IMG/VR virus record: IMGVR_UViG_3300009068_000195
Coordinates: 1-23,817 of that record
Length of the DNA stretch: 23,817 nucleotides
DNA from: a virus
Direction: 5' to 3' (one strand)
Of the stretch, positions 1 through 5,917 are shown one piece after another. Made by a program: the position numbers and the translations under genes. How positions within the stretch are numbered: position 1 is the stretch's first letter; the number at the start of each line of letters is the position of its first letter. Under the pieces are notes generated by a model. It ran no database searches and was not told the origin of the DNA. It saw only the letters and a list, made by a program, of their open reading frames with translations.

Positions 1-49
1 ATGCACGAAGATACTGATTATTAGCATCAACAATCATCATTCTTGGCAT
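1..49 (-). CDS. Partial gene at left edge; start resembles a 5'-3' exonuclease
   Basis: Only the first 16 codons are inside the window. The ATG at 47-49 is preceded by a strong Shine-Dalgarno AGGAGG with about 7 bases of spacing, so the start is convincing. The visible peptide has the pattern MIVDANNQYLRA, which resembles the first strand of Pol I-type 5'-3' exonucleases and RNase H-like flap nucleases (hydrophobic-VD-N-N-hydrophobic-x-RA), where the Asp binds catalytic metal. The start overlaps the end of the upstream 75-aa gene by 13 bases. A separate 5' nuclease would fit a phage with a polymerase-only PolA, but 16 residues cannot settle the identity. Confidence 0.4.
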   Translation of the reverse strand, partial: MPRMMIVDANNQYLRA

Positions 50-264
50 TTAAGATCCTCCTTGAAAAAATAGTGGTATTCGTCATCTTGCATTACCCAA
101 ACATAACAAAGTTCTGGGTATGCTGTAACAACAATACCAAGAATAGTAAATTCTTCTAGTAATGACATTTGTTTTGTTTTACGATGAATAATAAGTTCTG
201 AGCTATATGACTTAGCATACTTATTAACCCATACTAAATCACCTTCTTGAAGTTCTGTGTTCAT
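37..264 (-). CDS. Small hypothetical protein (75 aa)
   Basis: I do not recognise this protein by name. It starts with a short acidic stretch followed by GDLVWVNKY, then several short predicted beta strands rich in V, I, W and Y, and ends with FFKEDLKCQE. A G-D-L-V-W-V start followed by strands is common in small SH3-like barrels, but that is only a fold guess. There is no membrane segment and no catalytic motif. It overlaps the upstream 122-aa gene by 26 bases and the downstream partial gene by 13 bases, so it is probably translated in a coupled early/middle operon with them. Confidence 0.6.
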   Translation of the reverse strand: MNTELQEGDLVWVNKYAKSYSSELIIHRKTKQMSLLEEFTILGIVVTAYPELCYVWVMQDDEYHYFFKEDLKCQE

Positions 265-607
265 CGCATAGTGTCTCTACATAAAGTTTATCTCTAGATG
301 TGTTTGCTGGAGAACTGCAATACTCACAGATAGTAAAAGATCTTTTTTCTGCTTCTGCAATCATATCATAAATATGTCTAACATCTTGTTCGTCAATTTC
401 TTCAATACTAATGTAGTATCTAAGACCCCCGAACTTCTGTTTGATTTGTGCAGCACGAATGTAGCTTGATGGAGAATACTTATTATTTATAACTTCAATT
501 TTAGAAGTGATTTCTTCAACAAGTTCCTTCCATCCTTCGTTGATTTCAAAGTATGAAAGACCCTTAAGAGTCTTTGGGTACTTGTCATGCATTTCAGATT
601 CCCACAT
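239..607 (-). CDS. Hypothetical protein with C-terminal zinc-finger-like Cys/His cluster (122 aa)
   Basis: The N-terminal part has the pattern GWKELVEEI and then QIKQKFGGLRYY. This signature recurs in small phage and bacterial proteins of unknown function. The C-terminal part holds CEYC near residue 95 and C-D-E-H near residue 114, a plausible four-ligand zinc knuckle. The ATG at 605-607 follows an AGGAGAAAG ribosome site. The gene overlaps the end of the upstream 98-aa gene by 14 bases and the next gene by 26 bases. No enzymatic residues are visible. A nucleic-acid or protein-binding role is possible but is inference only. Confidence 0.65.
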   Translation of the reverse strand: MWESEMHDKYPKTLKGLSYFEINEGWKELVEEITSKIEVINNKYSPSSYIRAAQIKQKFGGLRYYISIEEIDEQDVRHIYDMIAEAEKRSFTICEYCSSPANTSRDKLYVETLCDEHRTSRR

Positions 608-890
608 TCTTTCTCCTTTCGTTTACAACCTTTCCAATAGATTCAATAGTGTTTAGAGCTATGTCAGAAATTGAATAAGGCTTTCCATTATTAATTGTAT
701 TTGAAATTTCATTTACCATAACATCGTAACAAACAGCCATTGCATAATGAAATGCTTCAAGTTCTTGAATTCCTTGTTCTTGGCTTACTTTTTTCATAGA
801 AGTACAGCCTTTAGATTTACGAATTACCCAACAACCTTCTTCTTGTTCCTCCCAAGGATTGTTGTAATTATCATAATACTTATTACTCAT
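594..890 (-). CDS. Hypothetical protein (98 aa)
   Basis: Not recognised. The first third is polar and rich in Asn, Tyr and Glu, with an acidic EEQEEG patch. The rest is predicted to be mostly helical, including an ELEAFHYAMAVCYDVM segment. It overlaps the deaminase upstream by 8 bases (ATGAGTAA) and the next gene downstream by 14 bases, so translation is probably coupled. Base composition is low: about 14 of 60 bases are G or C at 661-720. This contrasts sharply with the adjoining deaminase gene. Confidence 0.6.
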   Translation of the reverse strand: MSNKYYDNYNNPWEEQEEGCWVIRKSKGCTSMKKVSQEQGIQELEAFHYAMAVCYDVMVNEISNTINNGKPYSISDIALNTIESIGKVVNERRKNVGI

Positions 891-1305
891 TGTAAATCCT
901 CATAGATTCAATCTGTCCGTCCTCATTAGAGTAAATGACCTTCTTGATACCAACATACTGCATAGCCGCCTCACACATAGCGCAAGGCTTAGAATTGCGA
1001 AGGCATCCATCACGACCAACACGAACAACGTAGATAGTAGCACCCTCAGTAACAGAGCGATCAAGACCAAGAATAGCACCAATCTCAGCATGAACAGTAG
1101 CATGACCACGCTGCTTCTTACGGAACTGATTGGCCCATGCCTTATACTTGTTCTTGTTGCAGGACGTATTCACAACAGCACCAGCACGAACAAGAACTGC
1201 TCCATGCTTATACTCGCGAAACTCAGTCTGCATAGCGATACGCGATGCAAGCTCAATAAACCGCTGCTTCTTCTTAGACAGCTTGTTACTCGGGTGACTC
1301 TCCAT
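883..1305 (-). CDS. CMP/dCMP-type zinc deaminase (140 aa)
   Basis: Deaminase of the cytidine/deoxycytidylate superfamily. It probably acts on a cytosine nucleotide or nucleoside in pyrimidine metabolism. The catalytic zinc site is complete: HAE at residues 72-74 (zinc ligand plus proton-shuttle Glu) and PCAMC at 107-111. I chose the ATG at 1303-1305, which follows GGAG, over longer upstream codons that would extend into the promoter region. The VRVGRDG strand before the PCxxC motif resembles a group of short deaminases rather than the longer T4 dCMP deaminase (about 190 aa), so the substrate is uncertain. G+C is about 47% in 1021-1080 against about 23% in the next gene, which suggests strong codon selection or a different origin. 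Confidence 0.85.
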   Translation of the reverse strand: MESHPSNKLSKKKQRFIELASRIAMQTEFREYKHGAVLVRAGAVVNTSCNKNKYKAWANQFRKKQRGHATVHAEIGAILGLDRSVTEGATIYVVRVGRDGCLRNSKPCAMCEAAMQYVGIKKVIYSNEDGQIESMRIYNE

Positions 1306-1329
1306 GATGTTCTTTTCTCCAACACATAG

Positions 1330-1358
1330 ATAGTAACAAAGCCCCGTGAGGAAGTCAA
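1330..1358 (-). promoter_or_regulatory. Sigma-70-like promoter for the deaminase operon
   Basis: On the minus strand TTGACT (1353-1358, 5 of 6 consensus) is followed by a 17-base spacer and TACTAT (1330-1335, 4 of 6). It lies just upstream of the ribosome site and ATG of the deaminase gene. The -35 box sits in the loop of a hairpin that could end UvsX transcription. An early or middle promoter using host sigma factor is the simplest reading. Confidence 0.55.
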
Positions 1359-1369
1359 CCACACGGAGC
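1336..1369 (-). terminator. Possible terminator hairpin after UvsX
   Basis: GCTCCGTG (1362-1369) pairs with CACGGGGC (1341-1348), 8 pairs including one G-U, with a 13-base loop. It is followed on the minus strand by TTTGTT, so the U tract is weak. It lies 18 bases after the UvsX stop and overlaps the proposed deaminase promoter. Confidence 0.4.
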
Positions 1370-1387
1370 CTGTTTGTTTTACTTAGA

Positions 1388-2512
1388 TTAGTCTTCGCTT
1401 TCTATGTTGTAATAATTTGAAGCATTACCAGTTTGCTTATCAAATTTAGTAATAAGCTCTTCTTCTACAATACTTAGTACAGCATTTCTAAAACTTTCAT
1501 TCTGAAGTTCTGTAGGAAAGTCTGCTGACCTAAATCTCTTCTCTGATCCATCAAGTAGAGTAATTGTCCACCATGCACCACTTGAAGCTCTATCTGATTT
1601 AGAAATAATGTCAAGCCAAGCTTCATGGTCTGAAACTTCTACTCGTTCTCCACCCCACAAGAGTTTAAGCGAACATTCTCTACCTTCTGTACCAAAACGA
1701 GATTTCTTTAGGACACATTTAGTCTCTGACCCAATTCTAAATCCTGTTGGAGATACAACATAACTTGCTTTGCTCTTTTTTGGAGTAAGCCAAATTCTTA
1801 GCGAATAAGCATAAGATAGTGCTTTACCGCCAGGAGTTATAAATGGATTTACAAGCATTTCTGTATGTGCTGTTGGCCCCATTACAATGTTTTGTTTTAG
1901 CTGATTAAGAACAAGGAATGAGCTTTTCTTATTTGCAATTGGCTGAATAAGCTTAGCAAGACCTTTTGACATAATTCTTGGTTTTACTGCCATTGAAGAC
2001 TGAGGATTAAAATCTCCTTCAAGGTCTGCAAGCGATGGAGTAAAAGCAAAAGAGTCAAGAACAAATAAGAAGTGATCACCTTCTCCAAGAAGTTGTTCAA
2101 TAGTTTCAAGTACAAACTCAATGTTTACTGCTTGAGTATAAATAATCTCACCTACATTACATCCAGCTTTACTAAGGAATGAAGGGTCTAGTGCAGATTC
2201 TGAATCAAAGTAAACTACAGTCATTCCCATCTTTTGGGCATTAGCAGCAATCTGAGCAGCAAAGTAAGACTTACCAGAGGCTTCAATACCTGCAAGTTCT
2301 GTAATACGTCCAACTGGAATTCCTGCTTTCTTGCCTCTACAAATAATAGAGTCTAGTACATCTGAACCTGTTGGAATCCATTCTGTTACTTCTGATGGGT
2401 TTTGTTCAAGAAGATCAAAAGAAACTTCTACTCCAGCTTTTTTATTAATTGCATCTCTCATTTGTGCAATAGATAATTTACCATTTGTCGTTGTTTGAGT
2501 TTTTTTAGCCAT
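1388..2512 (-). CDS. uvsX: UvsX/RecA-type recombinase (374 aa)
   Basis: ATP-dependent strand-exchange recombinase for phage recombination and recombination-primed replication, working with gp32. Walker A is GIEASGKS at residues 75-82, closer to bacterial RecA (GPESSGKT) than to T4 UvsX. A VVYFDSESALDP segment matches the RecA region after strand 2. The Walker B strand is FLFVLDS, and LNQLKQN followed by PGGKALSYAYSLRI matches the RecA L2/DNA-binding region. The length is close to T4 UvsX (391 aa). The ATG follows AAGGAACCAA. It is next to gp32, a functional partner. Identity as a RecA-family recombinase is firm; the T4 name is by family and context. Confidence 0.92.
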   Translation of the reverse strand: MAKKTQTTTNGKLSIAQMRDAINKKAGVEVSFDLLEQNPSEVTEWIPTGSDVLDSIICRGKKAGIPVGRITELAGIEASGKSYFAAQIAANAQKMGMTVVYFDSESALDPSFLSKAGCNVGEIIYTQAVNIEFVLETIEQLLGEGDHFLFVLDSFAFTPSLADLEGDFNPQSSMAVKPRIMSKGLAKLIQPIANKKSSFLVLNQLKQNIVMGPTAHTEMLVNPFITPGGKALSYAYSLRIWLTPKKSKASYVVSPTGFRIGSETKCVLKKSRFGTEGRECSLKLLWGGERVEVSDHEAWLDIISKSDRASSGAWWTITLLDGSEKRFRSADFPTELQNESFRNAVLSIVEEELITKFDKQTGNASNYYNIESED

Positions 2513-2531
2513 TTGGTTCCTTTAGTTAAAT

Positions 2532-2562
2532 GAAAACGGGTGTACCATAAAGATACACCCGT
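2532..2562 (-). terminator. Rho-independent terminator after gp32
   Basis: A perfect 9-base stem (TACACCCGT at 2554-2562 on the plus strand with ACGGGTGTA at 2536-2544) has a 9-base loop and is followed on the minus strand by TTTTC. It stands 20 bases after the gp32 stop and 23 before the uvsX start. It would let the abundant gp32 message end separately from uvsX. Confidence 0.75.
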
Positions 2563-2578
2563 TCGGTTAATTAGTCAA
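2550..2578 (-). promoter_or_regulatory. Sigma-70-like promoter before uvsX
   Basis: On the minus strand TTGACT (2573-2578) is followed by a 17-base spacer and TATCTT (2550-2555, 4 of 6). It begins right after the gp32 stop codon and overlaps the gp32 terminator hairpin. This is the same arrangement as before the deaminase gene, which strengthens both calls. Confidence 0.45.
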
Positions 2579-2582
2579 CAGA

Positions 2583-3377
2583 TTAGTCGTCTGTACCCGT
2601 AAAACCTGCAAACGCCTCATCGACAGAAGATGTAGCTTTCTTGGTTTTACTACCACCTTTTACAATCTCACGGGACTCAGTTTCAGCAGATTCATCGGAA
2701 GCAAGGGCAGCATCAAGGATCTTCTGAACCTCTTGTGTGCTCTGGCGTGGGTAAAGTGCTCCAAAGTCAGGGATGGTATCGAGAAGTTCCTTACATTTTG
2801 CTGCTCCACCATAAGATGGATCGCAAAGTGGTGAGGACTTACGGCGAGGTGTAATCTTAGTCTCTGGGAACTGGTCTTTTGCACCAGCAGGAGGCTTAGT
2901 GTAGTCGATTACAAGGTCAAGACCATCCTGTGGATCAGTAATGTCGCCATACTCTGGATTGAGAACAAGACCAATCATAGTCTCATATGCACGCTTACCG
3001 TATTCCCATACCTGTACACCTTTTGCCTCTTCCCCGCGAACGAGAACTGGAGACATAAAACGCTGCTTGGGGAATAGCTCTTTTGCCATCTTCTGGCTTG
3101 CCTTATCCTCGTTTGCTACACCGTCACGCCAAAGCTGTGAAGCGAAGTTGCAAACAGGACAATCATCAGAGAAGTTCTTTTTGGGACAAAGAACAGTCTT
3201 ACCACCTACCTTGTAATGGAAGAAAAGCTCCTTGAATGGATCACCATCATCAGTTGGAACGATACGAACAGAGTGCTGACCCTCTTCCATCTTCCACTTA
3301 ACAGAATTATTGCTCTCCTTACCGTTATTAGCAAGCTTCTCAAGCTTGTTCTTCATTTTGCTCATATCAATAGCCAT
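2583..3377 (-). CDS. 32: gp32-like single-stranded DNA-binding protein (264 aa)
   Basis: Cooperative single-strand DNA-binding protein for replication, recombination and repair. The T4 gp32 zinc site is present with near-identical layout: H54, C64, C73 and C76 (T4: H64, C77, C87, C90). The N-terminus is basic and helical (KMKNKLEKL), as in the cooperativity domain. The C-terminus is acidic and ends AFAGFTGTDD, like the partner-binding tail of gp32. At 264 aa it is shorter than T4 gp32 (301 aa). The ATG follows AAGGAGACAG. G+C is raised (about 28 of 60 bases at 3001-3060), as expected for a highly expressed protein. It is flanked by a leader hairpin and a strong terminator. Confidence 0.92.
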   Translation of the reverse strand: MAIDMSKMKNKLEKLANNGKESNNSVKWKMEEGQHSVRIVPTDDGDPFKELFFHYKVGGKTVLCPKKNFSDDCPVCNFASQLWRDGVANEDKASQKMAKELFPKQRFMSPVLVRGEEAKGVQVWEYGKRAYETMIGLVLNPEYGDITDPQDGLDLVIDYTKPPAGAKDQFPETKITPRRKSSPLCDPSYGGAAKCKELLDTIPDFGALYPRQSTQEVQKILDAALASDESAETESREIVKGGSKTKKATSSVDEAFAGFTGTDD

Positions 3378-3407
3378 TTTACTGTCTCCTTAGTTTGTTG
3401 TTAAGAA

Positions 3408-3431
3408 CGGTTGAACAAATCTCTTCAACCG
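3408..3431 (-). promoter_or_regulatory. Leader hairpin upstream of gp32
   Basis: CGGTTGAA (3424-3431) pairs perfectly with TTCAACCG (3408-3415) around an 8-base loop, about 30 bases before the gp32 start codon and 13 after the end of the upstream gene. It lacks a proper U tract, so it is a weak terminator. In T4 the gp32 leader folds into a structure bound by gp32 for autogenous repression, and this hairpin is in the equivalent place. Function is inferred from position. Confidence 0.4.
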
Positions 3432-3444
3432 CCATGTTTCTATC

Positions 3445-3696
3445 TTATCCCTCTAGGGTGCTTTCGTCAAGATCCATTTCAAGAATCTCACCTACTAGCG
3501 TTTTATGATTGAAAATTCGGAATTCCTTAGTTTCAACATCATAAACTGTTTCGGAACCATCGGCAAGTGTTCTTACCTTTCCTGTCCCTTTGATTCTAGC
3601 CTCAACCATTGGCTTTGGCAAGTCACTAATTTTTACAAAGTGCATAGTCCTTTGAGAACCATCTTTCTTTAGAAAAGTACCTTTATACGATTTCAT
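3445..3696 (-). CDS. Small SH3-like beta protein (83 aa)
   Basis: Compact, beta-rich sequence (YKGTFLKKDGSQRTMHFVKI near the N-terminus, later EFRIFNHKTLVG) with an acidic C-terminal end. Small proteins with this look are common in T4-like marine phages and are usually labelled hypothetical or SH3-like; the fold is inferred here. It overlaps the start of the upstream HExxH gene by 14 bases, and the gp32 leader follows. No catalytic residues are visible. Confidence 0.65.
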   Translation of the reverse strand: MKSYKGTFLKKDGSQRTMHFVKISDLPKPMVEARIKGTGKVRTLADGSETVYDVETKEFRIFNHKTLVGEILEMDLDESTLEG

Positions 3697-4042
3697 TATT
3701 ACCTCTGTAGTTTTTCCAAGCCATTCTTTCTCTCTTCTCTAAGTAACTAAAATCTTTATGATTTTTATAAGCCTCTCTCTCAAAAGAGATTTCAAAATAA
3801 GCATCACGCTTATTCATACCATTTGCTAGATTCTTTAGCCATTCGTAAACGTAAAGAATGTAAAAAGGTAATACATAAAGTTCTTCTTGTTGTTTTATGT
3901 GTATACTTTCATGATTTACAGTAACTTGATTACCTTCATCACGAATAAAAACAAAAGGCCATATTGTAATTGCATAAACATCAATTACAAAACTTAAGGC
4001 TTTTGGTATTTTTGAATTTTTAATTATTATTGGTGTTTTCAT
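3683..4042 (-). CDS. Small membrane-associated HExxH metalloprotein (119 aa)
   Basis: HESIH at residues 44-48 matches the zinc-metallopeptidase HExxH motif. A downstream FEREAY around residues 87-92 provides a Glu that could be the third ligand. Hydrophobic stretches lie at about 15-33 and 57-69 (LPFYILYVYEWL), so it may sit in or on the membrane. It overlaps its neighbours by 4 bases (ATGA, tubulin-like gene upstream) and 14 bases (SH3-like gene downstream). Similar short HExxH proteins are usually annotated as hypothetical. A peptidase role is inference from the motif; no substrate is evident. Confidence 0.65.
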   Translation of the reverse strand: MKTPIIIKNSKIPKALSFVIDVYAITIWPFVFIRDEGNQVTVNHESIHIKQQEELYVLPFYILYVYEWLKNLANGMNKRDAYFEISFEREAYKNHKDFSYLEKRERMAWKNYRGNNEIV

Positions 4043-4833
4043 TTTTGTATGTGTGGTGATTTTTTAATAATGTAGCAATAATTCTTATCAAAAGAATTAG
4101 AATAAACTCCAAAACTGTTTTTTACAAATTCTTCCGATTTGCTTTCCATTTGGTCTGATAGTTTATCAAACAATTCACCATCAGTTTGCAGTTGTTTGTT
4201 GTTTATAGAGTAATAGTATCTCTTCTCTCTGCACTCGTCAAGATTGAAAAACATACTTTCAACACCAGTATCTGCATTCATAACGCCTATTGAATTTATA
4301 CAATAAGTTGGTAATGATTCAAATTCATTACCTATTATTGCTTCGTTGTGATCAAAAAAATTAATCATATGAATAGTATCAACAATTACTGTATTTAGTT
4401 TATCATAATAACCAATTATAGGAATTTTACCTACAGTCTTTGCAACATCTTCATAGTTTATTATGTACATTGAATCAAACTTTTTTGATCTTGTATACTC
4501 TTGAAGAACATTGTAAACAACTCTATCCGTCATTTTTTGCAAATCGGTTAAGAACTTTTGATTTGGTTTTATGTAAAAGATTCTAATGTTATAGTCTTTG
4601 TAATTTTCTAGTATTTTTAATGAAGCAGCACAAACTATTTCATCACCACTTACAAAAAAATCAATCTCATTATCATCTTGGTCTAGATTAAATGGAACAT
4701 GATTTGTATTTTGTTCATACTTTTCTGGGTGGTCTTGTTCTTCAACAAGAACTTTATAAATTTTATACTGTGGATAGATAGAAAATTTATCCACAATACT
4801 ACATGCTGTTTTTCCTAACCCTATAACATTCAT
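4039..4833 (-). CDS. Divergent tubulin/FtsZ-like protein (264 aa)
   Basis: The N-terminus, NVIGLGKTACSIVDKF (residues 2-17), looks like the first nucleotide-binding loop and helix of FtsZ. A hydrophobic strand ending FFVSGDEIVCAASLKIL (59-75) followed by NIRIFYIKP (82-90) matches the position of the FtsZ G-box loop and next strand, but the glycine-rich GGGTGTG is degenerate (only VSGD). IGYYDKLNTVIVDTIHMINFF (140-160) resembles the long core helix. As I recall, related proteins in other marine T4-like phages keep a better GSG-x-SG loop. A tubulin-superfamily fold is an inference; polymerisation or GTPase activity may be lost. The gene is joined to its neighbours by 4-base ATGA overlaps on both sides. 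Confidence 0.55.
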   Translation of the reverse strand: MNVIGLGKTACSIVDKFSIYPQYKIYKVLVEEQDHPEKYEQNTNHVPFNLDQDDNEIDFFVSGDEIVCAASLKILENYKDYNIRIFYIKPNQKFLTDLQKMTDRVVYNVLQEYTRSKKFDSMYIINYEDVAKTVGKIPIIGYYDKLNTVIVDTIHMINFFDHNEAIIGNEFESLPTYCINSIGVMNADTGVESMFFNLDECREKRYYYSINNKQLQTDGELFDKLSDQMESKSEEFVKNSFGVYSNSFDKNYCYIIKKSPHIQK

Positions 4834-5273
4834 TCATAACCCATTGGTATTTCTAGTGCAGTAGCAATGATTTGTTTTACATATGGTGTTTTATCTTCAA
4901 GATCATCAATGTCATTGTACTTAACCCATTGTTTGCCGCAATGTTCATAATTTAACTTTAGCTTATCTTTTATGTTTTTAATTTGATCGTCTAGTTCACA
5001 TAGATAAATGTACATCTTACCTGTTTTTGTTTTACGAACACCAGCATATGTAATCTTTCCATCAAGATTAGTTTCTTCTTTTAACTCACGTTTTGCTGCC
5101 TTGTAAGGAGGTTCACCAATTTCTATATGACCACCTGGAAATGACCAATGTAATGGCATCCAATCATCTGTTTTAGATCTTTGAATTAACAGTATCTTTT
5201 CATCTTTATCTGTTATTTCTTCTTTAGCTATTACAACAATTACAACAGAATCTGGGCTGTCTTTTGTTTCCAT
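4830..5273 (-). CDS. Nudix hydrolase (147 aa)
   Basis: Hydrolyses a nucleoside diphosphate linked to another group. The full Nudix box is at residues 48-70: G48, E54, then REL-x-EE at 62-67 and T68-N69-L70, with Glu ligands for Mg2+. Before it is a WSFPGGH strand typical of the family. The rest (LLIQRSKTDDW, KMYIYLCEL, KQWVKYNDI) follows the standard MutT-like fold. Substrate cannot be told; oxidised nucleotides, NAD- or ADP-ribose-type compounds and RNA caps are all family options. The start is 7 bases after the previous stop and the end overlaps the tubulin-like gene by 4 bases. Confidence 0.9.
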   Translation of the reverse strand: METKDSPDSVVIVVIAKEEITDKDEKILLIQRSKTDDWMPLHWSFPGGHIEIGEPPYKAAKRELKEETNLDGKITYAGVRKTKTGKMYIYLCELDDQIKNIKDKLKLNYEHCGKQWVKYNDIDDLEDKTPYVKQIIATALEIPMGYE

Positions 5274-5280
5274 CGCGTGC

Positions 5281-5535
5281 CTACTTTAGTATCTCTCTTA
5301 TAACCTCTCTAATAACTTGTTCAACAAGATTTTCAAAAGATTTGTGTTCTCCAATTGGAGGTGCAGATTTGGAGCGTTCCATAGAAGGTTTCATTGAGTA
5401 AGGAGGACCAGCTTTTTGTCCTCCGTGACCAATTACTCTCTTTTTTAAACGACTATGCTTAGCCTTCACTTTTCTTTGATAAGGCTCTGTTTGTTCTGCT
5501 AATAATTCTCTAAATTCTTGTACTAAAGGGTCCAT
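5281..5535 (-). CDS. Basic small protein with C-terminal amphipathic helix (84 aa)
   Basis: Not recognised by function. It has an N-terminal helix (LVQEFRELLAEQ), a basic, probably disordered centre (KVKAKHSRLKKRV, then MERSKSAPP), and a C-terminal helix LVEQVIREVIREILK. The basic core and amphipathic tail could suit binding to nucleic acid or to a virion shell, but nothing proves it. It starts with a one-base TAATG overlap on the Dps-like gene, so translation is coupled. There is no signal peptide or membrane segment. Confidence 0.6.
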   Translation of the reverse strand: MDPLVQEFRELLAEQTEPYQRKVKAKHSRLKKRVIGHGGQKAGPPYSMKPSMERSKSAPPIGEHKSFENLVEQVIREVIREILK

Positions 5536-5891
5536 TATTTAAGTGTCAATAGATACTTGAGTTTATTGAACTCTCCAAGAATTTCATCACGAATGTTTAA
5601 AAGGTCTGTGTCTCTTTGTGGGTCAAGAGTATCGGTCATTGAAATTAGTGTTTCAATGTATCCATCAACAATACCTTCAACATCGCCGCCAATGTCTTGG
5701 AGTTCAATTGGGCCAGTAACACGCACTCTTCCATTTCTTCCCATCCAAACCTCTGCAAAAGTGTCTATGAGATCACCTAGGGTTCCGTAGATTCCACCAA
5801 AGGCTGAGTGTCTGGCGAATGATTTTGTCTGCCAATGGAAGATTCTCATTTGTTGTTCCATTTGGACGAGTTGCATTACTATTTGGTCCAT
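5535..5891 (-). CDS. Dps/ferritin-like small helical protein (118 aa)
   Basis: Predicted all-helical. Near the N-terminus RIFHWQTKSFARH and then DLIDTFAE reproduce the Dps pattern: H28, D43 and E47 are spaced exactly as E. coli Dps H63, D78 and E82 (15 then 4 residues), and H19-W20 resembles H51-W52. The Dps D67 equivalent is G32, so the site would be incomplete. The C-terminal helix ends NKLKYLLTLK. At 118 aa it is shorter than Dps (about 165 aa). I recall this type as a widespread phage family of unknown function (DUF5856-like). A ferritin-like fold is inferred; iron oxidation is unproven. The ATG follows AGGAG, and the ACTATTTA element lies 18 bases upstream. Confidence 0.65.
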   Translation of the reverse strand: MDQIVMQLVQMEQQMRIFHWQTKSFARHSAFGGIYGTLGDLIDTFAEVWMGRNGRVRVTGPIELQDIGGDVEGIVDGYIETLISMTDTLDPQRDTDLLNIRDEILGEFNKLKYLLTLK

Positions 5892-5909
5892 TATTATCTC
5901 CTAACACTA

Positions 5910-5917
5910 TAAATAGT
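5910..5917 (-). promoter_or_regulatory. ACTATTTA element upstream of the Dps-like gene
   Basis: ACTATTTA on the minus strand, 18 bases before the start codon, in the 25-base gap after the polymerase gene. It is one of five copies found before genes in the window. It suggests separate expression of the Dps-like to SH3-like cassette. Confidence 0.4.

Noticed and set aside
1306-1362. Longer start for the deaminase
   Set aside because: It would pass through the proposed promoter and ribosome site; the ATG at 1303-1305 follows GGAG and fits family length.
3400-3428. TTGAAG with 17-base spacing to CTTAAC upstream of gp32 as a third sigma-70 promoter
   Set aside because: The -10 matches only 3 of 6 consensus positions, so it is not called, although its placement resembles the two promoters downstream.
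5908-5915. TATAAATA (T4 late promoter spelling) on the plus strand, also at 7080-7087 and 21129-21136
   Set aside because: All three point rightwards, antisense to every gene in the window, and no plus-strand gene follows. In an AT-rich genome this octamer is expected by chance.
5892-5916. TTGACT followed after 16 bases by GATAAT near the Dps-like gene, resembling a sigma-70 promoter
   Set aside because: The -10 box would overlap the ribosome site and start codon of the Dps-like gene, so transcripts would begin inside it.
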